Shown here one piece after another: positions 41,213-49,761 of a stretch of DNA of 64,000 bases (position 1 is the stretch's first letter; each line of letters opens with the position of its first letter). Position numbers and translations under genes: made by a program. The stretch comes from Palsa-661 sp035535015 (GTDB taxonomy: Bacteria > Actinomycetota > Acidimicrobiia > Acidimicrobiales > UBA8190). The stretch spans positions 1 through 64,000 of the forward strand of contig DATLQU010000037.1 of assembly GCA_035535015.1 (NCBI GenBank), given 5' to 3'. The notes beneath the pieces are model-generated. The model did no database searches, had not been told where the DNA came from, and was given only the letters and a program-made list of their open reading frames with translations.

Positions 41213-41953
41213 ATGGACAGCCAAGAGTTGGTCAGCACCGCCTGCCCGAAGATTTCCGCCATGGGATGGGCGTTCTACTTCGTCCCCGAAACCTTCGCCC
41301 GCGGCGAGGAGCTCGGTCTCGACGGCATCAGCTTCTACATCATGGGCCGAGGTGGCGTGCTGGGCGATGTCGAATCGACGGTGATCGCCAGCGCCTTCGG
41401 TTTCTTCAACCCGACCCTGGTGCAGAGCATGTGGGACGCCGGACGCAAGATCGTGGCCCCACGCGACGCCGGACACGCCTACATGGAGTGCTGTGCCGAC
41501 TTCGGTCGGAGCCGCTTCGGAGCGCTGAAGGGGCTCGATGCCTTCTGTGAGGCAGCCGATGCCGTGAACGACGCCGCCGACCCCTTTGGTCTCGCCCTCT
41601 ACTCGGGGATCGTGGCCGAACCTCTGGTCGACGACCTCCCCGGCCGGGCCATGCAGCTCGTCACGGTGCTGCGCGAATTCCGGGGAAGTGCCCACATCGT
41701 CGCCCTGCGGGCCAAGGGGCTCGAACCCAAGGTGGCCCACCACATCTACCGGCCCAACGACGGGGCGCTCTTCGGCTGGAGCGGGGATGAGGCGCCGACC
41801 ATTTCCGACGAGGACCGCGCCCTGTGGAAAGAGGCGGAGGCCCTGACCGACAGCATCGTCCGGCCCGGCTATTCGGTGATCGACGAAGCCGGACGCCACA
41901 GTCTGGTGGCCGGGCTCGAGGCCATGGAGAATGCTCTCGCCGCATCGGCATAG
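41213..41953 (+). CDS. SCO6745-family protein (unknown function)
   Basis: A 246-residue protein resembling actinobacterial SCO6745-family proteins. Visible segments: ISAMGWAFYFVPETFARGEE near the N-terminus, FGFFNPTLVQSMWDAG, VTVLREFRGSAHIVALRAKG and LFGWSGDEAPTISDEDR (the family's G-W-S-x-E/D-E). It is largely helical. Function is not established, though the family often accompanies lipid or acyl-CoA metabolism genes. It stands 81 bases after the thiolase in the same direction, possibly as a later part of the same transcript. Confidence 0.65.
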   Translation: MDSQELVSTACPKISAMGWAFYFVPETFARGEELGLDGISFYIMGRGGVLGDVESTVIASAFGFFNPTLVQSMWDAGRKIVAPRDAGHAYMECCADFGRSRFGALKGLDAFCEAADAVNDAADPFGLALYSGIVAEPLVDDLPGRAMQLVTVLREFRGSAHIVALRAKGLEPKVAHHIYRPNDGALFGWSGDEAPTISDEDRALWKEAEALTDSIVRPGYSVIDEAGRHSLVAGLEAMENALAASA

Positions 41954-41962
41954 GCGCGGCCC

Positions 41963-43366
41963 GTGGACGAATCCCCTTTTCGTTTCTCCCTTCCCCGTCG
42001 CCACGCCACCCGCCGGCCAGCTCCGGGGCGCATCGCCCGCCGGGTCGGCATCGTCGCCGTCATGGCCGGCGGTCTGACCGCCTGTTCGTCGGGCCCGGCA
42101 CCGAACTCGGGTTCGGGCCGGACAGGTGATCACGCCATCGGATTACAGATCGAGAATCTCGTCGACGGGTCGCGGGTCACGCCGGCCAACGGGACCGTGG
42201 CCGGACACCCCGGTCGGACATTGATCACCACCGTTCTGTACCCGGCCAAGGGGCGGGGGGCGGGCCAGCCGGTGTCCGGCGCCCCGGCCGACAGGGCGGC
42301 CGGCCCCTACCCACTGATCGTCTTCGCCCCGGGCTTCGGTTCCGATGTGACGAATTACCTGCCCTTGCTCGAGAAATGGGCCAGCGCCGGATTCGTGGTG
42401 GCGGCCCTGGTCTTCCCGCTCACCAGTGCGAATACCCCCGGTGGTGCCGATCTGTCGGACTACGTGCATCAGCCAGGGGATATGAGTTTCGTGGTGACGC
42501 AGATGCTGCACCAGTCGTCGCTCCTGAGTGGCGTGCTGTCGGGACTGATCGACCCCACCGAAGTGGGCGCCGCCGGACATTCGCTCGGTGGGGTGACCAC
42601 GCTCGGACTGGTGGCCAACAGCTGTTGCCGGGACGGCCGGATCAAGGCGGCCGTGGTCATGTCGGGGGACCCCATCACGTTCCCCACGGGCAAGGTCGAA
42701 GACGCTCTGGCGCCACCCCTGCTGTTGGTGCATGGAGACGCCGACCCGACCGTTCCCTACGTCTCGAGCGTCGACGTCTTCAACGCGGCGCGCGCTCCGA
42801 AGGGTCTGCTGGCCATCAGAGGGGGGAACCACGACTCCCCTGTGGACCCTTCCGGGGCGGCCTTCCCGGGCGTCGTAGGGGCCACGACCGACTTCTTCGA
42901 TCGCTATCTGCGCGGTGATGGCCCCGCTCTCGGCCGTCTCGAGCACGATGCCCGTCGCCGGCACACCACCTTGACCTTCGTGGCCCAGCGGGGTCGACAG
43001 GTGAAGCTGCCGGTCCCGAAGACGGTGATCGGCCACCTGCAGGCGTCGGTCACGCCCTCGCAGGGCCTGACCGACGGCCAGGCCGTGACCGTGTCATGGC
43101 AGGGCTACGCCCCGGGGATGTCGATCAACGTCCTCGAATGCTCGAAGAGCCCACCCACCCAGCCCACCGACTGTGACCTGACCAACGCCGCTCTGCTCCA
43201 CCCCGATCCAACCGGCGCCGGGAGCCTGTCGTTCGCCGTGACCACCGGGGTGGTCGGGTCCGGAGTCTGTGACGCCACCTACCCGGGATGCGTCGTCGTG
43301 GTGAACCAGGGGGGATCGCTCGATCCCTCGGCCACGGTGATCGCGCCCATCTCCTTCGCCGGTTGA
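41963..43366 (+). CDS. Lipoprotein alpha/beta hydrolase with neocarzinostatin-like domain
   Basis: A 467-residue exported protein. A basic N-terminus and lipobox GGLTAC-SS (about residue 40) mark it as a lipoprotein. The middle domain is a hydrolase like platelet-activating-factor acetylhydrolase/dienelactone hydrolase, with nucleophile GHSLGGV (about 200), Asp in HGDADPTVPY and His in GGNHDSPV. The last 110 residues, SVTPSQGLTDGQAVTVSWQG and PGMSINVLECSKSP, with CDATYPGCVVVVNQGG, match the neocarzinostatin-type Ig domain including its cysteines. GTG at 41963 follows SCO6745 by 9 bases. The substrate is unknown; an ester or lipid at the cell surface is likely. Confidence 0.75.
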   Translation: MDESPFRFSLPRRHATRRPAPGRIARRVGIVAVMAGGLTACSSGPAPNSGSGRTGDHAIGLQIENLVDGSRVTPANGTVAGHPGRTLITTVLYPAKGRGAGQPVSGAPADRAAGPYPLIVFAPGFGSDVTNYLPLLEKWASAGFVVAALVFPLTSANTPGGADLSDYVHQPGDMSFVVTQMLHQSSLLSGVLSGLIDPTEVGAAGHSLGGVTTLGLVANSCCRDGRIKAAVVMSGDPITFPTGKVEDALAPPLLLVHGDADPTVPYVSSVDVFNAARAPKGLLAIRGGNHDSPVDPSGAAFPGVVGATTDFFDRYLRGDGPALGRLEHDARRRHTTLTFVAQRGRQVKLPVPKTVIGHLQASVTPSQGLTDGQAVTVSWQGYAPGMSINVLECSKSPPTQPTDCDLTNAALLHPDPTGAGSLSFAVTTGVVGSGVCDATYPGCVVVVNQGGSLDPSATVIAPISFAG

Positions 43367-43378
43367 CGCCCCCAAGAC

Positions 43379-43573
43379 TCATGTCTGCGGTGCCGAGAGG
43401 CGGCCGGCGGCCGGAGCTGTCGCTGAACGCTGGGCCGCTTCACCATGAGCCACCATTCTTTGTACATTCCTCGCGCCATCGGTGGTCGAGGCGATGTCGC
43501 TCACATACTGGATCCCGCCCGGGCTGCACGAACAGCCGAATCCCCCGGCCGCCGACTGTTCCTTGGCCGTCAC
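43379..43573 (-). CDS. Possible small hypothetical protein, 64 residues
   Basis: A GTG-start ORF 13 bases downstream of the AAC(3) stop, reading MTAKEQSAAGGFGCSCSPGG and ending GRLSAPQT. The first half has normal codon use for this DNA, the second half less so. A short GFGCSCSPGG segment holds two cysteines. No ribosome-binding site of note and no family were recognised. It may be non-coding. The remaining 43367-43586 gap shows nothing else. Confidence 0.2.
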   Translation of the reverse strand: MTAKEQSAAGGFGCSCSPGGIQYVSDIASTTDGARNVQRMVAHGEAAQRSATAPAAGRLSAPQT

Positions 43574-43586
43574 CGCGATCTCGGCA

Positions 43587-44399
43587 CTAGGTGCGGTGCT
43601 CGGTCATCCACCCCGTGGCGAAGTCGACCAGCGGGCGCTGCGGCATGAGAGCGGCCGTGGCATGACCGACACGGCACCGACGGGTCGACCCGGCGGCCTC
43701 GAAGGCCCCGCCGATGACTGGGAAATCGCTTTCATCGATGGCCAGGTCGGTAAAGGTGACCCATGTCCGCTCGCCGTCGACACAGACGGCGGCCCCGTCC
43801 TCGTGGGTCCGCTTGGACGGCCACGTGGCCAGGTACTCAGCCAGATGCAGTGACGTGTTGCTGTTGTGCCCGACACCGAGGAGAAGGACCGAACCCTCGA
43901 GGTCGTAGATCCGGCCGAGAGGGGAGCTGATCCCAAACATCTCATCGAGCCGGTGGCCGGCCGTGATCTCCTGCGCGTGACGCCCGTTGGCGGCGAAGGA
44001 AACCTGCGGATGCTCGCTGCGCCGTGTATCGGGATGACGGATCAGAAAGTCGGCGATCGCCCCCATCGCGCGGGTCGGGGTGAGTCGAGGATCGAAGGCG
44101 GGCGTGGACGCCCGGATGACGGGCCACCACGACTCCGGCACCGGTGGGCTCACCCACGCCGATGGATCGCTGTTGCCAGTGTGAGCGGGGACGACGAGAG
44201 TGCCGGTCGGACCGAGCACCGTCCGCATCGCTGCGATGACGGTCTGGGGCCCGCCGCATACCCATCCCAACGACGACAGCGACGAATGGAGCAGCAGGGT
44301 CATCCCGGCCTTGACGCCCAACCCCTCGAGGTCGGCCACCAGCATGGCCACCGTGACGGGTCCCCGGGTGGAGCGTGTGATCACATCGGCTTCATCCAC
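43587..44399 (-). CDS. AAC(3)-family N-acetyltransferase
   Basis: A 270-residue Antibiotic_NAT-family protein: MTLLLHSSLSSLGWVCGGPQ (about 33), TGTLVVPAHTG, the conserved SEHPQVSFAANGRHAQEIT (about 128) with the Glu/His proposed to act in catalysis, and TSLHLAEYLATWP. The length is normal for the family. Classic members acetylate the 3-amino group of aminoglycosides with acetyl-CoA, but many chromosomal relatives (YokD-like) do not confer resistance. It follows a class II aldolase gene by 47 bases. Resistance should not be assumed from sequence alone. Confidence 0.85.
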   Translation of the reverse strand: MDEADVITRSTRGPVTVAMLVADLEGLGVKAGMTLLLHSSLSSLGWVCGGPQTVIAAMRTVLGPTGTLVVPAHTGNSDPSAWVSPPVPESWWPVIRASTPAFDPRLTPTRAMGAIADFLIRHPDTRRSEHPQVSFAANGRHAQEITAGHRLDEMFGISSPLGRIYDLEGSVLLLGVGHNSNTSLHLAEYLATWPSKRTHEDGAAVCVDGERTWVTFTDLAIDESDFPVIGGAFEAAGSTRRCRVGHATAALMPQRPLVDFATGWMTEHRT

Positions 44400-44445
44400 G
44401 ACACCACTCTCGCAGGTGGAGTGGACAGGTCCGAATTCCCTACTC

Positions 44446-45111
44446 CTAACCCTTGTCGACCTTCTTCATGGCCCCGTATCCACGCTCGATGGCCGCGGTG
44501 ATGATGGCCTCGAAGTCCTTGTCGGTGAGGACCCGGGGGGTTCCCATGGAAGACGCTCGCCAGTACAGCTCGGCCAGCCATTCGAGGAGCTCGAGGCGTT
44601 CGACGGCCTGGTCCATGGTGGAGCCGTAGGCGATGGAGCCGTGATTCTGCATCATGGCGGCGTTGCGCCCCTGGAGTGCTTCGATGACATTCTCGGCCAG
44701 CTCCTGCGAGCCGAACGTGGCATAGGGCGCCGTGCGCGGAGCGCCTCCCAACCCCAGGCAGCTGTAGTGGAGTGCCGGCAGTACGTCGTGGCAGCACGAG
44801 AGCGCGGTGGACGCCATGGCATGGGCGTGGGTGATGGCCAGCGCATTGGTGGCGGCGTAGATACCGGTGTGGAGCGGCACCTCCGATGTGGGGGCGAGGT
44901 CGCCATCCACCACCTGCCCGGTCAGGTCGATGACGGTGACCATCTCCGCCGTCACCGTCCCCAGGTCGGCACCTGTCGGGGTCACGGCGATCAGGTCGCC
45001 TTGCCGGGCGGAGATATTGCCCGCCGTGCCGATGACGAGCCCTTTCTCGGCCAGGTGGCGGCTGGCGCTGGCCACGGCTTCTCGTTCAACGGCCAAGAGC
45101 AGATCCGTCAT
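44446..45111 (-). CDS. Class II aldolase/adducin-family protein
   Basis: A 221-residue fuculose-phosphate-aldolase-like enzyme. The metal and catalytic sites are present: VIGTAGNISAR near the N-terminus, the Glu in TSEVPLHTGIY (about 72), the two His in ITHAHAMAST (about 93) and MMQNHGSIAYG (about 150). It cleaves or dehydrates a 2-hydroxy or ketose-phosphate substrate with a divalent metal. It lies 90 bases downstream of the SDR 45202-46113 on the same strand, in the transcript that begins with the Liv transporter, so it may act on an imported compound. Confidence 0.8.
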   Translation of the reverse strand: MTDLLLAVEREAVASASRHLAEKGLVIGTAGNISARQGDLIAVTPTGADLGTVTAEMVTVIDLTGQVVDGDLAPTSEVPLHTGIYAATNALAITHAHAMASTALSCCHDVLPALHYSCLGLGGAPRTAPYATFGSQELAENVIEALQGRNAAMMQNHGSIAYGSTMDQAVERLELLEWLAELYWRASSMGTPRVLTDKDFEAIITAAIERGYGAMKKVDKG

Positions 45112-45201
45112 CTTCGTTCCTTTCCGGGGTCACCTGTTCCCGACCGACTGAGGATCGCCGAGCGTGACTATCCGACATTCGATGTGTCCGCTGACATGCG
45201 G

Positions 45202-46113
45202 TCAGGATCCGGGTGCGTCATCGCCCTTCTTGCCCAACAGGGGATGGGCGGGCATACCGACGGGCTGGAGGTGCTGGCCGAGCACCTCGTGGAAGTGTTC
45301 GGCCACCTGGGACGGTGTCCATCCGTCCCCGTTCCACATCTCGGCCACCTGCCGGGGCGTCTGGAAGATGGTGTAGGCAAAGCCGGTGCGGCCGAGAACC
45401 TGGCCGTTCACATAGCTGGCCTGTTCCGAGGCCAGGAAGGCCACCAGCGGGGCGTTGAGCGCCGGATTCTGGTCGGGAGGGGCGTCTGCGCCGCCGAAGA
45501 GATTCTCGGTCATGCGGGTGAGCCCGGCCGGGGCCACGGCGTTGACGGTGATGCCGTAGCGGCCGAGCTCCAGCGCCCAGACGAAGGTCATGCCCATGAT
45601 GGCGGCCTTGGCGGCGCCGTAATTGGTCTGGCCGAAGTTGCCGCGGAGCCCGGCCGACGAGGTGATGTTCACGATCCGCCCGTAGCCCGCTTCGCGCATG
45701 TGCGGGGCAGCGTGGCGCGTGCAATTGAAGGTCCCCTTCTGGTGGACGGCGATGACCGCTTCGTAGTCGTCGGCCGTCATCTTGAGAAGGGTACGGTCAC
45801 GGACGATCCCGGCGTTGTTCACCACGATGTCCACGGACCCGAACGTCTCCACCGCCTGGGTCACGATGCGCCCGGCCCCGTCGAAGTCGCTGACCGACTC
45901 CGGGTTCGGTACCGCCGTGCCGCCGGCCTCCTCGATCATCCGGCAGGTTTCGGCTGCCGGGTCCTGACCCTGACCCTGACCGTCGAGCGAGGTCCCAAGG
46001 TCGTTCACCACAACACTGGCGCCCTCTGCCGCCAAGCACAGAGCGATTTCGCGTCCGATTCCTCCGCCCGCCCCGGTCACAATGGCTACGCGGCCGTCGA
46101 GCAGTCCCATCAT
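45202..46113 (-). CDS. SDR, multifunctional-enzyme-type 3-hydroxyacyl-CoA dehydrogenase
   Basis: A 303-residue classical SDR. Motifs: IVTGAGGGIGREIALCLAAE (about 12-31), VVNDLGTSLDGQGQ, VVNNAGIVRDRTLLKMTADD, the Ser in NITSSAGLRG and YGAAKAAIMGM. The VNDLG and NNAGIxRD patterns and the C-terminal extension resemble the dehydrogenase domain of peroxisomal MFE-2. It likely oxidises a 3-hydroxyacyl-CoA with NAD. Its ATG overlaps the stop of livF as ATGA, tying it to the transporter operon. Confidence 0.85.
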   Translation of the reverse strand: MMGLLDGRVAIVTGAGGGIGREIALCLAAEGASVVVNDLGTSLDGQGQGQDPAAETCRMIEEAGGTAVPNPESVSDFDGAGRIVTQAVETFGSVDIVVNNAGIVRDRTLLKMTADDYEAVIAVHQKGTFNCTRHAAPHMREAGYGRIVNITSSAGLRGNFGQTNYGAAKAAIMGMTFVWALELGRYGITVNAVAPAGLTRMTENLFGGADAPPDQNPALNAPLVAFLASEQASYVNGQVLGRTGFAYTIFQTPRQVAEMWNGDGWTPSQVAEHFHEVLGQHLQPVGMPAHPLLGKKGDDAPGS

Positions 46114-46922
46114 CCCTCCTTGTCTTCAGCCGTGGCTAACGATCGGCTCGAGAGCAGCGCCTCCATGGCGTCCGATGCGCTGGCCGCCGGTCCCGACCAA
46201 GATACGGATCCATGCGCGAGAAGAACCGCCGTTTCGGCGATGGCCAGCGCCCTGTCCACCTGCTGCTCGACGACCAGGATGGCGCAGCCGCTGTCGCGCA
46301 CGGCCAGCAGCCCGTCGTAGACGGTGTCGATGACCACCGGCGCCAGACCGAGGGAGAGCTCGTCGACGATCAACAGTCGGGGGGGGGCGGCCAGGACACG
46401 GGCCAGTGACAGCATCCTCTGTTGACCCCCCGACAGGGTTCCGCCCAGCTGGCGCCGACAGGCCATCAGGGCTGGGAATGCCGCGAAGGCTCGCTCGAAT
46501 GCATCGGCCACGCCGCGACGCCCGACTTTCTGGCGGAAAGCCAACGTCAGGTTCTCGTCCACCGTCAGGCTGGAAAAGACACCTCGGCCTTCGGGTACAT
46601 GGGCCACTCCCTCGTGGGCGATCTTGTGGGCCGCCATCCCGGTGATGTCGTTGCCGTTGAAGCGGATGACGCCGGCGGTGACGGGCACCAGCCCCGAGGC
46701 GACCCGGGCCACGGTGGACTTCCCGGAGCCGTTGGAGCCGAGGAGGGCCACGATGCCGCGCTCGGGCACCGTGAACGAGACGTCGAACAGAGCCCGGTAG
46801 GTGCTGTAAGACGCGCTCACTGCCTCGAATTGCAGAATCGGGGGGCCGACGGCGGCACCCGGTTCCGGCGCATGTGCCACCGGCGGCGGGGTCGGGGAAG
46901 GTGCTGCGCTCACGTCGGTCAT
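46110..46922 (-). CDS. livF: Branched-chain amino-acid-type ABC transporter ATPase LivF
   Basis: A 270-residue LivF-type ATPase. An N-terminal Pro/Ala-rich stretch of about 25 residues is followed by the domain: Walker A GSNGSGKSTVAR, then HEGVAHVPEGRGVFSSLTVD (the LivF-specific PEGR-x-[IV]F segment), signature LSGGQQRMLSLARVL, Walker B LLIVDELSLGLAP. It drives uptake with LivG and the fused permease. Its start overlaps the end of livG and its stop overlaps the start of the SDR, both as ATGA. Confidence 0.9.
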   Translation of the reverse strand: MTDVSAAPSPTPPPVAHAPEPGAAVGPPILQFEAVSASYSTYRALFDVSFTVPERGIVALLGSNGSGKSTVARVASGLVPVTAGVIRFNGNDITGMAAHKIAHEGVAHVPEGRGVFSSLTVDENLTLAFRQKVGRRGVADAFERAFAAFPALMACRRQLGGTLSGGQQRMLSLARVLAAPPRLLIVDELSLGLAPVVIDTVYDGLLAVRDSGCAILVVEQQVDRALAIAETAVLLAHGSVSWSGPAASASDAMEALLSSRSLATAEDKEG

Positions 46923-47725
46923 GCCGTCTTCCCCAGGTAGGCCCTGCGCACGACGGGGTCGGCCAAGACCTCGTCCAGGGCGCCGGCGGCAATCGGCTGG
47001 CCGGAGTCGAGGACGATAACGCGGTCGACCACCCGGGCCACCATGTCGAGGTCGTGCTCCACCAGGAGCACCGCAGTCCCGTGCTCTTCCCGCACATGGC
47101 GCAGGGTCTCGGCCAGCGCTCTCGTCTCATGTACGTCGAGTCCCGATGACGGCTCATCGGCCATGAGGATCCGGGGCTGTCCGGCCAGGGCCCGGCCCAA
47201 CTCCACCAGACGGCAGTGGCCCAGGCTGAGTGCAGCGACCGGAACGTCGGCCACGTCGCGCAGCCCCACCAAGTCGAGGATGCGGTCGACGGTGTCGACT
47301 TCCTCGGGTCTGGGCTGACTGAGGTTCAGCAGGTCTTTCCACAGCGCCCCGTCCCCGCTGTGCGCCCGCGCCGCCACAAAGAGGTGATCACGGACGCTGA
47401 GTTCGGGAAAGACCTCGATACGTTGGAACGTCCGGCCGATGCCGAGCCTGGCCCGCCGGTAGGTCGGCAATTTGTCGATGATCTCACCATTGAAACGCAC
47501 GCTCCCCCCGTCGGGGCGCAACTGACCGCAGAGACAATTGAACAGGGTCGTCTTCCCAGCGCCATTGGGCCCCACCAATCCGAAGATCTCGCCGGGCTGC
47601 ACCGACATGGTGACGTCATGGAGGGCCTGGACACCACCGAACCGCTTGGAGATGGCGCGAGCGTCGAGCAGGGCAGTGGGGCCGGTCCCATCGGGAGTCG
47701 TCTTGACGTCAGACACGGGGAGCAC
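46919..47725 (-). CDS. livG: Branched-chain amino-acid-type ABC transporter ATPase LivG
   Basis: A 268-residue LivG-type ATPase. Walker A is GPNGAGKTTLFNCL, then the LivG-type segment IGRTFQRIEVFPELSVRDHL, signature LSLGHCRLVELGRAL (LSxGxxR form with His), Walker B ILMADEPSSGLD. The signature has LSLGH in place of LSGGQ, the common LivG variation. It overlaps the 3' end of the fused permease by 17 bases and livF by 4 bases, so the whole set is one transcript. Confidence 0.9.
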   Translation of the reverse strand: MLPVSDVKTTPDGTGPTALLDARAISKRFGGVQALHDVTMSVQPGEIFGLVGPNGAGKTTLFNCLCGQLRPDGGSVRFNGEIIDKLPTYRRARLGIGRTFQRIEVFPELSVRDHLFVAARAHSGDGALWKDLLNLSQPRPEEVDTVDRILDLVGLRDVADVPVAALSLGHCRLVELGRALAGQPRILMADEPSSGLDVHETRALAETLRHVREEHGTAVLLVEHDLDMVARVVDRVIVLDSGQPIAAGALDEVLADPVVRRAYLGKTA

Positions 47726-49745
47726 CGGGGGTGACGAGGTGGGTGGCCGGATTGGTTCCTGACGTCGCCTCGGCGGTGCCGGGCGTGACCCGACCGTGCC
47801 GTTCGTCGTAGCGCTGGAAGAGCTTGGCGATGCGGTTCATCCATCTGGTCTTCTGGAATTCGACGATCCCTTCGGGATGCTGCGCGTAGGTCAGGGTTCC
47901 GACGGCGAACAGGATGGCCTCGATCCCGATGAAGCGGGAAGGCACGTAGAGGTTCAGCACCTGCTGGAAGACGGCGAACCCGATACCCGCCTGGATGGCA
48001 CCTTCAATGGTCATCGCACCGGTGGTGATCACGGCCACCACCCACACCAGCGAGATGGCGAAATTGAAGTCGCCGGTGCCGGCGGCCTCCTGGGTTGACG
48101 CATAGAGGGCGCCGCCCAGGCCGGCGATGCCGGCTGACAGGGCGAAGACGGTCACCTTCGCCCGCGTCAAGCTGATGCCGAGGCTGGCGGCCCCGACTTC
48201 GCTCCCCCGAATGGCGGCCAGGTATCGACCGACCGTTCCCCGCTGAACGAGGGTGACGACCAGCATGACCAGAGCCAGGACGACCATGAGAAGGATCAGG
48301 AAATGGCTGTCCCCGGGCGAGCCGATGGCAAAGAAGGAACCGGGCCGGGAGAAGGTGAGCCCCGTCTGGCCCCCGCCCGACCAGTTGTACTGGAAGAGAA
48401 CCTGATCGGCGAAGATGGCGAAGGCCAGGGTGACGAGGGTGAGCGGGAGACCCGACAATCGCAGCGCCGGCAGCGCCACCAGGACGCCGACGCCGGCGGC
48501 CACGATGCCACCGAGCAGGGCTCCCACCAGGATCGGCAATCCGAAATGGGTGGCCAACTGTCCGGCCGTGAAGCCGCCCACCCCGGCGAAGGTGGCCTGG
48601 CACAGCGACAACTGACCGGCCATGCCCGTCATCAACGTGACTGACAGGAAGATGATGGAGAACACCACACCCAGGGCGAACGGATAGACCCAGTTGTTAG
48701 GGATCCAAGTCAACGAGGACACGACGAAACCGGCCAGCAGGAGCCGCCAGCCCCACTTCACCGGGATGTCCAGGCGCCGGTCGCGGATCTGGACCGAGGG
48801 TGGCGGGGGTGGGGGGTCGACCGACGCCATCGGGTCGGTCGACTGTTCCAGGTTCCTGATCCGAGGATTGAACAGCAGAACACCGACGAGGACGACGAAC
48901 GGGAGCGCCTGGGGCACATTCTCTTGCAGCACACTGCCCGACGGCAACAGCCAGACGAGGAGGTTCTGCACAATGCCGAACACGATGGACCACATGAGCG
49001 CCAGGGGCAGACTGCGAAAGCTGGCCAGCGAGGCGGCGGTCAGTCCGGCTACCAGCAAGGTAGTGAAGCTCAGGGTCGTGGTCGGGTCGAGTGTCTGCGA
49101 CTGGGGGAGCATGAGGACGCCGGCCAGGCCGGCCAGCGTGCTCGACAGGGCCCAGGCGGCGGCGGCTACGCCGGCCGCGTTCACCCCTTCCAGCTGGGCC
49201 AGGCGGCGGCTCTCGACCACGGCCCGCATCTGCAGACCGATGGCGCTCCAGCGGAAGACGGCGACCAGCGCGGCGACCACGCCGAGGGTGATCACAGTGG
49301 TGGCGATGGCCGTGCCGTTCAACGGCGTGGAGAAGAAGTGGGCGTAGACGATTCGGGGGCTGAGCCATAGGAAGGCGATCTTCTGGCGTGGTGCGGTGCC
49401 GAAGAGAATGGGGATCGTCAGCGGGATGGCGATGAGCAGACCGACGGTCGACACCAACTTGGCCGTGGTCGACGCTGTCGGGATGTGACGGAAGAGAAAC
49501 CGGTCGAGCGCCAGCCCGATGGCAGGTGAAATGATGAGCACGGCGACCACGAACGCCAGCCACTGTGGCCAGTTCTGGTACTGATTGAGTAGATCGTAGG
49601 CGAAGGCACCGACAAAGGCCTGCGCACCGAAGGCCAGATTGAACACGCCGGTGGCCCGGAACGTGAGCACCAGCCCAACGGCGATCAGCGCATATTCACA
49701 GCCCTCGGGAATACCGGGGATCGCATAGTTGAGGAAGTTGCTCAC
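47709..49745 (-). CDS. Fused LivH-LivM permease
   Basis: A 678-residue protein that joins the two permease subunits, normally separate. Residues 1-290 are LivH-like (FLNYAIPGIPEGCEYALIAV, TGVFNLAFGAQAFVGAF, RAVVESRRLAQLEGVNAAGV). A linker of Pro-rich sequence (DPPPPPPSVQIRDRRLD, about 335) follows, then LivM-like residues 365-640 (LMTGMAGQLSLCQATFAGVG, YLAAIRGSEVGAASLGISLT). Starting at GTG 49745 places the first helix correctly; an extension to 49892 reads antisense to the binding-protein gene. It forms the membrane channel of a Liv-type importer. The fusion fixes subunit stoichiometry at one to one. Confidence 0.85.
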   Translation of the reverse strand: MSNFLNYAIPGIPEGCEYALIAVGLVLTFRATGVFNLAFGAQAFVGAFAYDLLNQYQNWPQWLAFVVAVLIISPAIGLALDRFLFRHIPTASTTAKLVSTVGLLIAIPLTIPILFGTAPRQKIAFLWLSPRIVYAHFFSTPLNGTAIATTVITLGVVAALVAVFRWSAIGLQMRAVVESRRLAQLEGVNAAGVAAAAWALSSTLAGLAGVLMLPQSQTLDPTTTLSFTTLLVAGLTAASLASFRSLPLALMWSIVFGIVQNLLVWLLPSGSVLQENVPQALPFVVLVGVLLFNPRIRNLEQSTDPMASVDPPPPPPSVQIRDRRLDIPVKWGWRLLLAGFVVSSLTWIPNNWVYPFALGVVFSIIFLSVTLMTGMAGQLSLCQATFAGVGGFTAGQLATHFGLPILVGALLGGIVAAGVGVLVALPALRLSGLPLTLVTLAFAIFADQVLFQYNWSGGGQTGLTFSRPGSFFAIGSPGDSHFLILLMVVLALVMLVVTLVQRGTVGRYLAAIRGSEVGAASLGISLTRAKVTVFALSAGIAGLGGALYASTQEAAGTGDFNFAISLVWVVAVITTGAMTIEGAIQAGIGFAVFQQVLNLYVPSRFIGIEAILFAVGTLTYAQHPEGIVEFQKTRWMNRIAKLFQRYDERHGRVTPGTAEATSGTNPATHLVTPGAPRV

Positions 49746-49761
49746 CGGGCACGCTCTACGG

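Noticed and set aside
43587..44399. Aminoglycoside resistance gene call
   Set aside because: AAC(3) fold is clear, but many chromosomal relatives do not give resistance, and the context is metabolic.
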